Shown: positions 15,651-24,656, counted from the first letter of the stretch. The stretch: DNA of 36,843 nucleotides from Bacteroidales bacterium UBA4912 (GCA_002398875.1 DHCC01000001.1:1452-38294), one strand, 5' to 3'. Notes: generated by a model not told the origin, from the letters alone. Translations and numbers: made by a program.

Positions 15651-17246
15651 TTATTTTATAATTAAAGAATAAGTGAATGTTAATAGTAACAACAAAAAGG
15701 TTGACAGAGCTGCCAATAGCGACCTTGATCGGCGTGTGAACAGCCAATAACCTGATATGAAAATAAAAAACACAAGCAAAATTAGCTGAACAACAGTGAT
15801 ATTGATATCCGAAATCTGAGCAAAAGGAAGTGTCTCAGCTATGTAAACAATATGAAATGTAGTCTCTACAAATGTTTTTACTATCCAATGAAAGACCGTG
15901 TTAAGGAAATCGATAAGCCATATATTAAAAGAAGAGAAAAGGTTAAGTATAATAAGCGGTACTAATGCATAGATAATCAAACCCACCAGAGGAACAACAA
16001 AAAGGTTGGTAATAAAAAAATATGTCGGGAAGGTCCCGAAATAAAAAAGTACTAATGGAAAGACTCCAAGTTGTGCCGACAAAGAGACGGTAAACAGATT
16101 GTAAATGTATTTGACCACCTTGCAGGTAGGAGTATATAATACATTCAGTTTCGGCTGGAAAAACAAGATGGCAAATACAGCTCCAAAACTCATCTGGAAG
16201 CTTACATCGAAAAGTGAGAAGGGACGATAAATAAGTATAAAAAATGCGGCTGCTGCCAGTGTGTTATAAGTGAATCCTCTGCGATTGAATATTTTTGCCG
16301 TGCAATTTATCGTGAGCATTATGGCTGCTCTGAAAATAGAAGCTGACATGCCTGCCACAAAAACATAAAACCAAAGTACCACGATAATCAGTAACTGCCT
16401 GATTACATAAGTGCTGCCTTGTTTGCCCAGGAATGAGAATAGCATATTGATTACAATATATATAATACCGACATGTAATCCGCTTACAGCAAGCACATGA
16501 GCCGTGCCGGACACACGAAAAGCTTCCTGCATACTATCTGTCAGATCTTCCTTATATCCAAGTGTTAAAGCAGAAATGAATGCATAAGCATCTTTATCCG
16601 GTTCAAACGACTTATAGAAGTCAAGTGCCTTAACTCTGAATTTTTGTGATGCTGAAGTAATTGAGAATGAGCTTCTGCCTGTTTTACGCCATGCTGTTTC
16701 AGGAATGTAGGCAGAGCCTGAGTATCCCTTTATTTTCATATATCGGGGATAATCAAAATCACCCGCATCGTCGAAGTTTTTAAAAGGCTGGATTCTTGCA
16801 GAAAAAACTATTTCATCTCCGGGCTCCAGTTCCCACGCTTGTTCAGATTGTTGTATATATAGAATTACTTTTTTCTCTGACGGATTATTGATTTTCACAT
16901 TATAGGCAATAGTACGAGGCTTAGTCTCAGGGATATCCGTGATTGTGCCTAAATAATATTGTTCGTTTTCTGAAAAGCTGAACTGAGCATGTTGTTCCTG
17001 TTGCTGATATTGTAGTTGTGAGAGTGAGAATATAAATAAAAACAGACCTGCACCAAACAGCCACCTGAATTTAAACCTGTACTCTTTTTTTACAAAGAGC
17101 GAAAACAAAATAAGGATGAGTCCTGTTGCTCCTGTCAAATACTTGCTTATCAGAGAGAACTCAGGTAAATAATAGCAGACGACAATGCCTGCCGTTAATG
17201 GTAATAACAGACGAAAAAATGGTGTTTTCCCTATACCTGTGGACAT
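15651..17246 (-). CDS. comEC: ComEC/Rec2-family membrane protein lacking the C-terminal nuclease-like domain
   Basis: A 531-residue polytopic membrane protein from the ATG at 17246; the frame runs back to a TTG at 17276, less likely. Order: two to three membrane helices with LLLPLTAGIVV at the N-terminus; a soluble OB-like region (DUF4131, about residues 80-195); then the competence domain with SALTLGYKEDLTDSM, AVSGLHVGIIYIV, about eight more helices and FPLVLFYFGTFPTYFFITNLFVVP. ComEC forms the inner-membrane channel for single-stranded DNA uptake. The metallo-beta-lactamase-like domain found at the C-terminus of Bacillus ComEC is missing: the protein ends straight after the last helix. It lies between rpe and nrnA, an arrangement also known in other Bacteroidales. 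Confidence 0.92.
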   Translation of the reverse strand: MSTGIGKTPFFRLLLPLTAGIVVCYYLPEFSLISKYLTGATGLILILFSLFVKKEYRFKFRWLFGAGLFLFIFSLSQLQYQQQEQHAQFSFSENEQYYLGTITDIPETKPRTIAYNVKINNPSEKKVILYIQQSEQAWELEPGDEIVFSARIQPFKNFDDAGDFDYPRYMKIKGYSGSAYIPETAWRKTGRSSFSITSASQKFRVKALDFYKSFEPDKDAYAFISALTLGYKEDLTDSMQEAFRVSGTAHVLAVSGLHVGIIYIVINMLFSFLGKQGSTYVIRQLLIIVVLWFYVFVAGMSASIFRAAIMLTINCTAKIFNRRGFTYNTLAAAAFFILIYRPFSLFDVSFQMSFGAVFAILFFQPKLNVLYTPTCKVVKYIYNLFTVSLSAQLGVFPLVLFYFGTFPTYFFITNLFVVPLVGLIIYALVPLIILNLFSSFNIWLIDFLNTVFHWIVKTFVETTFHIVYIAETLPFAQISDINITVVQLILLVFFIFISGYWLFTRRSRSLLAALSTFLLLLLTFTYSLIIK

Positions 17247-17332
17247 CCCTGCAAAGGTTAATGTGTAGTCTTGCAACTAAATCGAAACGGAGATATGTGT
17301 TAATAAAGTTCCGAAATCTAAAATTGTGAGCC

Positions 17333-17983
17333 TTAGAGAGCTTTTAGTTGGCGAATAGTCTCTTCAGGGTCTTCAGAAGTGAATACAAAGCTGCCCGCAA
17401 CAAGAGCATCGGCGCCTGCATCTACAAGCCTTTTACCTGTTTCAAGGTTTACTCCTCCGTCAACCTCAATAAGTGCTGAAGAATTGTTTTTAAGAATCAA
17501 CTCCTTGAGTTGTGTGACTTTTTTTAATGTGTTGTCAATAAATACCTGACCTCCGAAACCGGGGTTGACCGACATAAGAAGAACCATATCCAGGTCTTTA
17601 ATAATATCTTCAAGTAAAGAAACCGGTGTGTGAGGATTAAGCGTGACTGCAGGCTTCATGCCGTGGTCCCTGATCTGTTGTACTACTCTGTGCAGATGAT
17701 TGCATGTTTCAAAATGAACATTCATATATGTGGAGCCGGTTGCAGCAACTTCTTTTATAAATTTTTCAGGCTCCACTATCATAAGGTGTGTGTCAAGCGG
17801 TTTCTTCGCCACTTTTTTCAGAAGGTTTGTAACAGCAAATCCGAAAGAAATATTTGGCACAAATACTCCATCCATTATATCAAGATGAATCCAGTCTGCT
17901 TCACTGCGGTTAAGCATTTCAATATCTCTGCCCAGATTCAGAAAATCAGCCGCCAAAAGTGACGGGGCTACTATTGTGCTCAT
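17333..17983 (-). CDS. rpe: Ribulose-phosphate 3-epimerase
   Basis: A 216-residue TIM-barrel enzyme of the pentose phosphate pathway interconverting ribulose-5-phosphate and xylulose-5-phosphate. I use the ATG at 17983; the frame extends to a TTG three codons upstream, which is improbable. Motifs: APSLLAADF at the N-terminus, WIHLDIMDGVFVPNISFG (metal and catalytic Asp, His), DTHLMI, MSVNPGFGGQ, and EVDGGVN followed by GADALVAGSFVF. It is the first gene of the long minus-strand cluster and has its own promoter. comEC starts 86 bp downstream. Confidence 0.97.
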   Translation of the reverse strand: MSTIVAPSLLAADFLNLGRDIEMLNRSEADWIHLDIMDGVFVPNISFGFAVTNLLKKVAKKPLDTHLMIVEPEKFIKEVAATGSTYMNVHFETCNHLHRVVQQIRDHGMKPAVTLNPHTPVSLLEDIIKDLDMVLLMSVNPGFGGQVFIDNTLKKVTQLKELILKNNSSALIEVDGGVNLETGKRLVDAGADALVAGSFVFTSEDPEETIRQLKAL

Positions 17984-18003
17984 AACTAACAAAATTATTT
18001 ATT

Positions 18004-18034
18004 CAAAAGTAGTTGAAAAAACTTAAATCTCCAA
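18004..18034 (-). promoter_or_regulatory. rpe promoter
   Basis: On the minus strand GTTG (18034-18031), 19 bp, TACTTTTG (18011-18004). The -7 matches TAnnTTTG and the -33 differs from TTTG at one base. It lies 20 bp before the rpe ATG, giving a very short leader. Confidence 0.6.
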
Positions 18035-18342
18035 CTGCTTTTATGGGCTTCATTTAAAAACTGACTTAAGGTTGTTGTTTATCTAATTTAGGGAAATCAA
18101 TTTTTCAGGAAAAATTAGCCGCTTTTCAATATACATACATACCGAAAACTGCCTTATGATTGAAAAGGTGAGTTCTGAAGGCGCGGAACTGCCAATTATG
18201 AATTCATATTTTTCTTCTGAAGAATCTGGTTTGTATAAACTCATTTGCATTTTGTTTGTTTACTTAAAACGTAATTTATTATTCATTATTGCAGCAGGTT
18301 GAAATTAAACATTTAAAAAAAGTCTTATATACATAATTTACA

Positions 18343-18350
18343 TATCTTTG
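18343..18350 (+). promoter_or_regulatory. Probable -7 element for the TlpA-like gene
   Basis: TATCTTTG followed by CTG, 29 bp before the start codon. No TTTG at the right spacing upstream, so only the -7 part matches. Confidence 0.5.
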
Positions 18351-18379
18351 CTGCGTTTAAAAATTAAAAAAGGATTAAA

Positions 18380-19492
18380 ATGAAGAAACTTATTTATTTA
18401 TTTATAATGGCAAGTGTTTTACTTGTGTCCTGTCAGAATAAAAATTATTCTATTAAAGGTACTGTTGCTGATGCTGCTTACGAAGGTACAAATGTATATT
18501 TGCAGGAAATGACTGATGATGCAATGGTTGTCACTGATACAGCAATAGTTCAGAACGGTGAGTTCTCTTTTTCGGGTGTGGCTGATACCACTTATCTTCG
18601 CTTTGTAACATTAGATGAGAATGTAAATTATGAAAACGAAATCAGAGTTCCCGTACTTATAGAACCGGGTAAACTGAAGCTGGTTTTCGACTCAGTTATA
18701 ACTGTAAGCGGCACTCCGGTAAATGATGCCTACAACAATTTGAGGGTAGAACAGCGTGTTCTGGTTTCCAATATCCGTAAAGTAGTAGATCGTTACAATA
18801 CTGCCAGAGCGGAAGGATCAATGACTGACGCACTTGATGCTGAAATAAATGCAGAATACGACAAAATAAGTGATCAGTTAACAGATCTGAACTATAATTT
18901 TGTGAAAAACAATATAAGTAACCAGCTGGGACAGTATATGTTTATATCATCCTCTTCTATGTTTGAGCCCATTCAGCAGAAGGAGATTCTTTATCTTGCA
19001 GATGAGTCGTTTAAATCAACAGAAAATGTTAAGCGTATTGCAGAGCGTTTGGAGAGTCTCGACAAGGTAGCTGTGGGTAAGAAGTTTGCAGACTTCACAT
19101 TGAAAGATCCTGAAGGTAATGATGTTTCGCTATCGGATTACGCAGGGCAGGGTAAATATGTATTTGTGGACTTCTGGGCTGCTTGGTGCGGACCATGTCG
19201 TCAGGAAATGCCAAATGTTGTTGCTGCTTATGAGAAATATAAATCAAAAGGACTTGAAATTGTAGGAGTTTCTTTTGATCAGGATTATGAGACATGGACA
19301 AAAGGAATTAAAGACCTGAATATGACATGGCCTCAAATGTCGGATTTACAATATTGGGACAGTCCTGTTATCGATCTTTATGCTATTATCGGAATTCCTC
19401 ATACTGTATTGCTTGATAAAGATGGTGTAATAATTGAAAAAGATCTCAGGGGTGATGCTCTTGATGCCAAACTGGCTGAATTGATGCCTTGA
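18380..19492 (+). CDS. TlpA-like thioredoxin lipoprotein with DUF4369 domain
   Basis: A 370-residue lipoprotein (lipobox LVSC, Cys18). Residues about 23-115 are a DUF4369 beta-domain (YSIKGTVADAAYEGTNVYL), then a helical linker (120-225), then a thioredoxin fold starting at VGKKFADFTLKD (232-243). The active site is WCGPC with Cys270 and Cys273. Such proteins act as periplasmic thiol reductases or oxidases in Bacteroidetes; which direction cannot be told. The residue pattern GIPHTVLLDKDG near 348 includes the cis-proline of the fold. The gene is monocistronic: promoter element upstream and a strong terminator 42 bp downstream. A cytochrome-c maturation role (ResA-like) is not suggested by neighbours. 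Confidence 0.92.
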   Translation: MKKLIYLFIMASVLLVSCQNKNYSIKGTVADAAYEGTNVYLQEMTDDAMVVTDTAIVQNGEFSFSGVADTTYLRFVTLDENVNYENEIRVPVLIEPGKLKLVFDSVITVSGTPVNDAYNNLRVEQRVLVSNIRKVVDRYNTARAEGSMTDALDAEINAEYDKISDQLTDLNYNFVKNNISNQLGQYMFISSSSMFEPIQQKEILYLADESFKSTENVKRIAERLESLDKVAVGKKFADFTLKDPEGNDVSLSDYAGQGKYVFVDFWAAWCGPCRQEMPNVVAAYEKYKSKGLEIVGVSFDQDYETWTKGIKDLNMTWPQMSDLQYWDSPVIDLYAIIGIPHTVLLDKDGVIIEKDLRGDALDAKLAELMP

Positions 19493-19836
19493 GACAGTTA
19501 TATTAACTGAACATATAAAACTTAAACAGAGAGCGGGTCGTGATGACCCGTTTTTTTTGCCCTGTATCAAACATGAATTGTCAGTACATAACAGGTACAT
19601 CAGCTGCATCAATTCTCTATCAACTCCCAGGCATCCTATTATCCACTCTCTAAAATATGGGAGATGATATAGCCAATGTACATCAAATGTCCTGTTAATA
19701 TTTTAGATTAACCCTTTTGTTTTCAATACAAATTGCATGTTAAAATCTACCAAAGTTGAATAAATTCTCGCTATGAGTGCATTAAATAGTTTTCAATATA
19801 AAATTTATACCTATTTTTGTATAAAAGTGATTAAAT
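19493..19836. other. Intergenic region before the amidase gene (344 bp)
   Basis: Apart from the terminator at 19534-19558 it has no supported gene. Nested inverted repeats lie at 19589-19697: an outer pair TAACAGG/CCTGTTA, extended by ACAT/ATGT across a one-base bulge, and an inner CTCCCA (19624-19629)/TGGGAG (19658-19663). A TATTTTTG element at 19812-19819 may be the -7 of the amidase promoter. Confidence 0.45.
19534..19558 (+). terminator. Intrinsic terminator of the TlpA-like gene
   Basis: CGGGTC (19534-19539), loop of 5 nt, GACCCG (19545-19550), then eight T (19551-19558). A GC-rich stem in AT-rich surroundings: a textbook intrinsic terminator. Confidence 0.92.
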
Positions 19837-20925
19837 ATGAAACCATCTATAAAAGCCCTTATTTTGCTTTTGGGTGTCTTTCTGACCTTTTTTTACACCA
19901 CGTCACTGACTGCGCAAAGCAGGAATTTTACAGTAGTGATAGACCCCGGTCATGGAGGTAAGGACCCCGGTGCTTTAGGGGCATCGTCCAAAGAGAAGGA
20001 TATAGTGTTGTCAGTCGGGCTGAAATTAGGCAAACTCATCGAAAATAATCATCCTGATGTAACTGTTTTATATACCCGTGATAAAGATAATTTTGTTGCG
20101 CTAAATCAAAGGGCTTCTATAGCTAACAAGGCTAAGGCGGATCTTTTTATTTCTATTCACTGCAATGCCCTTGACAGAAGAAGAACTTCACCTCAGGGGG
20201 TGGAGACATTTGTTCTTGGATTACACAGAAGTAATGACAACCTGGATGTTGCGAAAGCCGAGAATGCGGTGATTATGTACGAAGAGGATTATTCCGTTAA
20301 ATATGAAGGGTTTAATCCCAATGAGCCTGAGTCTTATATTATCTTTGAGTTTATGGCTAATGAGTTTCTGGATCAAAGTGTACAGTTAGCATCTCTGGTG
20401 CAAAATCAGTTGGTGACAAATTCTAAAAGAGTAAACAGAAATGTGCGACAAGCAGGTTTCCTGGTTTTACGTGAAGTGGCCATGCCGAGTATCCTGGTTG
20501 AATTGGGGTATATAAGCAACAAACATGACGAGAACTATTTGAAAAGCAGCAGCGGACAGACATCTTTGGCCAATTCTATTTATAACGGGTTCAGAGAGTA
20601 TAAAAGAGAGCATGACAAAAAGAGTTTTGTTTTTTCAAACGGTAATGCATCACGTTCGAGTGCGGGTTCAGCCGGTACTGCGGCAACTGTTGGCGGTAAA
20701 GAATATCGGATACAGATTTTTGCTTCTGACAAAAAACTTGAAAACGGTGCCCCCGAATTTAAAGGTATAGGTCCCGTAGATCATTACAGCGACGGCAGCT
20801 TATATAAGTACACGTACGGCAAGACTGGTAATATAAATGAGTTAAAAGGTGAACTTAGAGAGGTTAAGAAGAAATTTAAAGATGCTTTTATAGTTGAGTT
20901 CGAAAATGGGAAACGTGTTAAGTAA
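19837..20925 (+). CDS. N-acetylmuramoyl-L-alanine amidase
   Basis: A 362-residue exported peptidoglycan amidase (Amidase_3) that cuts the bond between MurNAc and L-Ala during cell separation. Signal peptide 1-27 (cleavage near LTAQ). Zinc and catalytic residues: DPGHGGKDPG with His39, the glutamate in KEKD (about 53), SIHCNA with the second His, and VELGYISN with the catalytic Glu. Residues about 285-362 form a SPOR-like C-terminal domain (KEYRIQIFASDKKL and onward), which in other proteins binds denuded glycans at the septum. It lies 14 bp before the MlaD/MCE gene, so the two are probably co-transcribed. Confidence 0.93.
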   Translation: MKPSIKALILLLGVFLTFFYTTSLTAQSRNFTVVIDPGHGGKDPGALGASSKEKDIVLSVGLKLGKLIENNHPDVTVLYTRDKDNFVALNQRASIANKAKADLFISIHCNALDRRRTSPQGVETFVLGLHRSNDNLDVAKAENAVIMYEEDYSVKYEGFNPNEPESYIIFEFMANEFLDQSVQLASLVQNQLVTNSKRVNRNVRQAGFLVLREVAMPSILVELGYISNKHDENYLKSSSGQTSLANSIYNGFREYKREHDKKSFVFSNGNASRSSAGSAGTAATVGGKEYRIQIFASDKKLENGAPEFKGIGPVDHYSDGSLYKYTYGKTGNINELKGELREVKKKFKDAFIVEFENGKRVK

Positions 20926-20939
20926 ACGGTTTTTAATAT

Positions 20940-21833
20940 ATGAAAGGTAGCTTGAGCAGAAATGCGTTAATAGGCGTGGCATTTTTAGCCAGTCTGGTCA
21001 TGATTTATTTCGGGATTAATTTTCTGAAAGGATCAAACATATTTAAGAAACAGAATCAATATTATGCAGTATTTGATGATGTATCAAAATTACTGATTTC
21101 ATCACCTGTATATATAAAAGGATATCAGATAGGACTTGTCAATGAGATAAAGATGATTGACACTTATCCGCTTCAGTTTTCAGTTGGTATAAATCTTGAG
21201 GAAAATATTACAATTCCCGAAGGTAGTTATCTTGAATACGGAATAGATCTTTTCGGGTCTTCGACAGCTAACCTGATACTAGCATCCTCGGACAGATATC
21301 TGCAGCCGGGAGATACTCTTTTGGGTTACAGGGAAATAAGCCTGGTTGATGGTGCAGCAGGTGTAATGCCGAGAGCGGACTCCATTCTTTTGAAAATAGA
21401 TTCTATTGTTTATTCATTAAACAGGCTAATTTCTAACCCTATGTGGGTGAGCTCAATTGAGGGGATAGGCTCAACTGTGGATCAGCTTAACAGTTCTAGC
21501 AAAAGCTTTAACAGAATTATAAATTCACTGGAGAAGGATTTGCCTCAGATAAGTGAAAATCTGACTGCTGCTTCAGGAGATTTGAAACATGTAAGCAGTG
21601 AGATTTCGCAAATGGACTTGAAAAGTACTTATGCATCAATTGACGAGACTATAAAAAATTTAAAACTGATAACGGAAAAATTCAACAGCAGCGATAATTC
21701 AATGGGGCTTTTAATGAATGATACCAGGTTGCACGACAGTTTAAATATTACCATAGATAATGCAACTAAACTACTTGAAGATATTCGGGAGAATCCTGAC
21801 AGATATCTTACAATAAGACTGAAATTGTTTTGA
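20940..21833 (+). CDS. MlaD/MCE-family lipid-transport protein
   Basis: A 297-residue protein anchored by one N-terminal membrane helix (about 8-28). The MCE domain follows (roughly 38-115: YYAVFDDVSKLLISSPVYIKG and onward), as in MlaD, the periplasmic ring subunit of ABC systems that move phospholipids between membranes. The rest (150-297) is a predicted helical region (SSIEGIGSTVDQLNSSSKSF and onward), as in longer MCE proteins where it can extend a tube. The partner ATPase and permease (MlaF/MlaE) are not in the window. It follows the amidase gene by 14 bp, a pairing seen in Bacteroidetes. Confidence 0.9.
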   Translation: MKGSLSRNALIGVAFLASLVMIYFGINFLKGSNIFKKQNQYYAVFDDVSKLLISSPVYIKGYQIGLVNEIKMIDTYPLQFSVGINLEENITIPEGSYLEYGIDLFGSSTANLILASSDRYLQPGDTLLGYREISLVDGAAGVMPRADSILLKIDSIVYSLNRLISNPMWVSSIEGIGSTVDQLNSSSKSFNRIINSLEKDLPQISENLTAASGDLKHVSSEISQMDLKSTYASIDETIKNLKLITEKFNSSDNSMGLLMNDTRLHDSLNITIDNATKLLEDIRENPDRYLTIRLKLF

Positions 21834-22200
21834 GCATTTAAGTAAAATTTGTATCTTGAAGAGATACTTAAATAGATTAATTCTAAATAGAGGACTTGTA
21901 GGGGAATTGATTGAATCCCTCTGTTTGTAGGAGTTTAGAAGACTTTTATGTCTCATATTTGTAATTTTTAAGGGCTTGAAAGGTTTTTTTATATCTGCCT
22001 GTTAATCAGCCTGCTTCGAAAATGCCAGAACTTGCAATATGTACATTATAAGGATGTTAGCTGTATTTAATTGATAAATAGCATATTTATTTATAAATGG
22101 ATTTCAACAAAAAGATTCATTTTTTTATCTCGTTTATTTTTTCAAAATTTGTAAGTCATATCCGAAAAAAGAAAATCAATTTTTGAACCAATAGAATTAA
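21834..22200. other. Intergenic region before dnaA (367 bp)
   Basis: No gene is supported. A 6-bp hairpin (GTATCT 21851-21856 / AGATAC 21862-21867) lies just after the MlaD stop but lacks a U-run. The last 120 bp before dnaA are about 80% A+T by hand count. I find no TTATNCACA DnaA box here and no consensus TAnnTTTG promoter element on the plus strand, so neither an origin nor the dnaA promoter can be assigned. Confidence 0.5.
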
Positions 22201-23607
22201 ATGAATAGTAATTGCACTGATTTATGGAACAACTGTCTGAATGTAATAAGGGATAATATACCTGAACCTGCATTTAATACTTGGTTTGCACCAATTGTCC
22301 CTTTAAATTACGATAATCAGGTTCTTACTATACAAGTACCAAGTCAATTCTTTTATGAGTATCTGGAAGACAAATATCTGGATCTTATACAACAGACTTT
22401 ATATCGTGAGATTGGTGAGGGTACTATCCTTAATTACAGGATTCTGGTAGAAACCGAAAGTAATACAGCTGTGGAAATGCGTGGGGAAAGTAAAAAGCCC
22501 GCAGTATTAATGGATAATAATCCAAATAAAAAAATAAGCGCTAAGGTTCCAAGTCCTTTCGACAGAGTTGAAACATCAGAGTTCGATTCACAGATTAACT
22601 CGAAGTATACTTTCAATAATTTTTTTGAAGGCGATAGTAATAAATTGGCAAGAACTGCAGCTGAGGCAGTTGCATTGAATCCTGCCAAAACAGCCTTTAA
22701 TCCATTTTTCCTTCACGGAAATTCAGGTGTAGGTAAAACTCACCTGTGTCATGCAATAGGATCAAAGATACTGGAACTATATCCCGATAAAAAGGTGCTT
22801 TATATATCAGCTCATCTGTTTAAAGTTCAATATACAGACGCTAGGAGATTTAACACCATCAATGACTTTATCAATTTCTACCAGGGGGTAGATGTACTTA
22901 TTATTGATGATATCCAGGAAATCTCGGGATTGGAGAAAACTCAAAACACCTTTTTTCATATATTCAACCACCTGCATCAGAATAATAAACAACTGATAAT
23001 GACATCAGATTGTGCTCCTATGGATATGCAGGGAGTAGAGGAGCGACTGCTTACTCGTTTCCGCTGGGGACTGACTGCTAAGCTTGAGCGACCTGATAAA
23101 GAGCTTAGAAAGAAGATCCTGCAAAACAAGGTGTTATCTGATGGTCTTTCAATACCTGATAATGTGATTGACTATATTGCTGAAAGTGTAACAGAGAATG
23201 TCAGAGATCTGGAAGGTATTGTAGTTTCACTTATGGCTCACTCTATAATCAATAATCGTGAAATAGATATGAGTCTTGCACGAAGGGTGGTAGAGCAAAG
23301 CATCAAGTTTGAGAAAAAACGTATCACCGTTCAGAAGATTCAGGATACTGTTTCTGATTTTTACAGCGTCAAAAAGGAACTGATTCAGTCTGCTTCACGT
23401 AAACGTGAAATTGTTCAGGCACGTCAGGTAACAATGTTTTTCATTAAAAAACATACCGAATTATCGCTTTCACAAATAGGTGTACAGGTTGGAAACCGTA
23501 GTCATGCTACTGTTCTGCATGCTTGCAATACGGTAAAAAATTACTTTGATGTGGATAAAAGCTTCAGGTCAGATCTGGAAGAAATTGAGAGACTTCTTAA
23601 TTCATAA
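22201..23607 (+). CDS. dnaA: Chromosomal replication initiator DnaA
   Basis: A 468-residue AAA+ protein that binds DnaA boxes and opens oriC. Domain I begins at LWNNCLNVIRDNIPEPAFNTWF (8-29, oligomerisation and helicase contact); domain II is short and variable (about 85-130); domain III has Walker A GNSGVGKT (173-180), Walker B VLIIDDIQ and the arginine-finger region RLLTRF; domain IV ends with the signature VGNRSHATVLHACN, which reads the DnaA box. Full length. The neighbours are not the common dnaN/recF pair: an amidase-MCE pair precedes and a secreted nuclease follows. Own transcription is likely given the 367-bp spacer. Confidence 0.98.
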   Translation: MNSNCTDLWNNCLNVIRDNIPEPAFNTWFAPIVPLNYDNQVLTIQVPSQFFYEYLEDKYLDLIQQTLYREIGEGTILNYRILVETESNTAVEMRGESKKPAVLMDNNPNKKISAKVPSPFDRVETSEFDSQINSKYTFNNFFEGDSNKLARTAAEAVALNPAKTAFNPFFLHGNSGVGKTHLCHAIGSKILELYPDKKVLYISAHLFKVQYTDARRFNTINDFINFYQGVDVLIIDDIQEISGLEKTQNTFFHIFNHLHQNNKQLIMTSDCAPMDMQGVEERLLTRFRWGLTAKLERPDKELRKKILQNKVLSDGLSIPDNVIDYIAESVTENVRDLEGIVVSLMAHSIINNREIDMSLARRVVEQSIKFEKKRITVQKIQDTVSDFYSVKKELIQSASRKREIVQARQVTMFFIKKHTELSLSQIGVQVGNRSHATVLHACNTVKNYFDVDKSFRSDLEEIERLLNS

Positions 23608-23660
23608 TCAGTTAACTTGAAATCAGCTTTACCATAATTTCCTCTTTTTTCTACATTCTT

Positions 23661-23691
23661 TTTGACCAAGTAAAGTAAATAACTATATTTG
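23661..23691 (+). promoter_or_regulatory. Promoter of the secreted nuclease-phosphoesterase pair
   Basis: TTTG (23661-23664), exactly 19 bp, TATATTTG (23684-23691): full match to the Bacteroidetes consensus, 26 bp before the endonuclease I start codon. Confidence 0.85.
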
Positions 23692-23717
23692 CTATCCATA
23701 CGTATATCATATAAGAA

Positions 23718-24656
23718 ATGAAGTATTTTTATAACGGCAATTTAATTTTGATATTGCTGTTAATTAGTTTGTCTCTGCATGCGCAAGTTCCCGATGGATA
23801 TTATAACTCCGCAGAAGGGAAGAGTGGGGCTGAACTTAAAACAGCACTGTTTCATATAATAAAGAACCCGGATGTTGTTTCATATTCAAAACTATGGAAA
23901 GCATTTGAAACTACTGATTCCCGAAGGAATAAGACTGTTTGGGATATGTATTCGGATAATAGTACCGGAACAGCGGCTTATTACTTTAATTTTGGTGTAG
24001 ATCGTTGTGGCTCATACAAGAAAGAGGGCGATTGTTATAATAGAGAACATACTATACCCAGTAGCTGGTTGAGCGGATCGAAACTGCCCGAGTCCGACCT
24101 TTACCATATTTATCCTACAGATGGATATGTGAATAATCGTCGCGGAAATCTTCCTTTTGGTGAGGTTGGTATAACAATTTGGGAGTCAACTAACGGGTCA
24201 AAGGTTGGACAAAATACCTTTGGTAATTATACTCAGACAGTTTTTGAGCCAACTGATGAATATAAGGGTGATATTGCACGTTCATATTTCTATATGGTTA
24301 CTGCTTATGAGGATATCGTTCCACAATGGAGCTCTGATCAAATGGGCGGGACATCATATCCGGGCTTTAGTGACTGGTCGCTGCAACTACTGCTAAAATG
24401 GCACAGGGAAGACCCGGTAAGCTTAAAGGAGGTTCGCAGGAATGAAGAGGTGAGTAAAATACAGGGTAACAGAAATCCTTTTATTGACTATCCCGAGCTT
24501 GTGGAATATGTATGGGGAGCAACCAGCTCTGTCGCTTTCAACTCAGAACAGCATATTGACAGTTTTTTAATGATCGAGTGCAGTCCCTTTGAACGCTGGC
24601 TTGACCAACAACGTTGGGTAGAAAACCTTAAACAGTATCTAAGTAAAGAAAAGTGA
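23718..24656 (+). CDS. Secreted endonuclease I family nuclease
   Basis: A 312-residue exported nuclease of the Endonuclease_1 (EndA/Vvn) family, beta-beta-alpha-metal type. Signal peptide 1-22 (ends HAQ). The catalytic centre is DCYNREHTIPSSW (105-117) with His111 as general base, followed by DLYHIYPTDGYVNNRRGN (127-144) that supplies metal ligands. Two cysteines, Cys97 and Cys106, may form a disulfide, fitting export. These enzymes cut DNA, often also RNA, with little sequence preference. The stop codon overlaps the next gene's ATG in TGATG, so translation is coupled. Nutrient or phosphate recovery from extracellular nucleic acid is plausible; DNA uptake is an alternative. Confidence 0.92.
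   Translation: MKYFYNGNLILILLLISLSLHAQVPDGYYNSAEGKSGAELKTALFHIIKNPDVVSYSKLWKAFETTDSRRNKTVWDMYSDNSTGTAAYYFNFGVDRCGSYKKEGDCYNREHTIPSSWLSGSKLPESDLYHIYPTDGYVNNRRGNLPFGEVGITIWESTNGSKVGQNTFGNYTQTVFEPTDEYKGDIARSYFYMVTAYEDIVPQWSSDQMGGTSYPGFSDWSLQLLLKWHREDPVSLKEVRRNEEVSKIQGNRNPFIDYPELVEYVWGATSSVAFNSEQHIDSFLMIECSPFERWLDQQRWVENLKQYLSKEK

Larger units (their letters stand above)
17984..18379. other. Divergent intergenic region between rpe and the TlpA-like gene (396 bp)
   Basis: No coding frame supported. It carries the rpe promoter at one end and a TATCTTTG element at the other. The middle (18083-18167) has three inverted repeats: CTAATTT/AAATTAG (18083-18089, 18112-18118), AATTTTTC/GAAAAATT (18099-18106, 18109-18116) and a perfect 9-bp CTTTTCAAT/ATTGAAAAG (18122-18130, 18159-18167). 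Confidence 0.5.

Noticed and set aside
23550..23558. Perfect DnaA box (TTATCCACA on the minus strand) inside dnaA
   Set aside because: A single copy in 37 kb is close to chance expectation and it encodes conserved DnaA residues; no cluster of boxes nearby. TTATCCACT near 19639 and 34311 are single variants.
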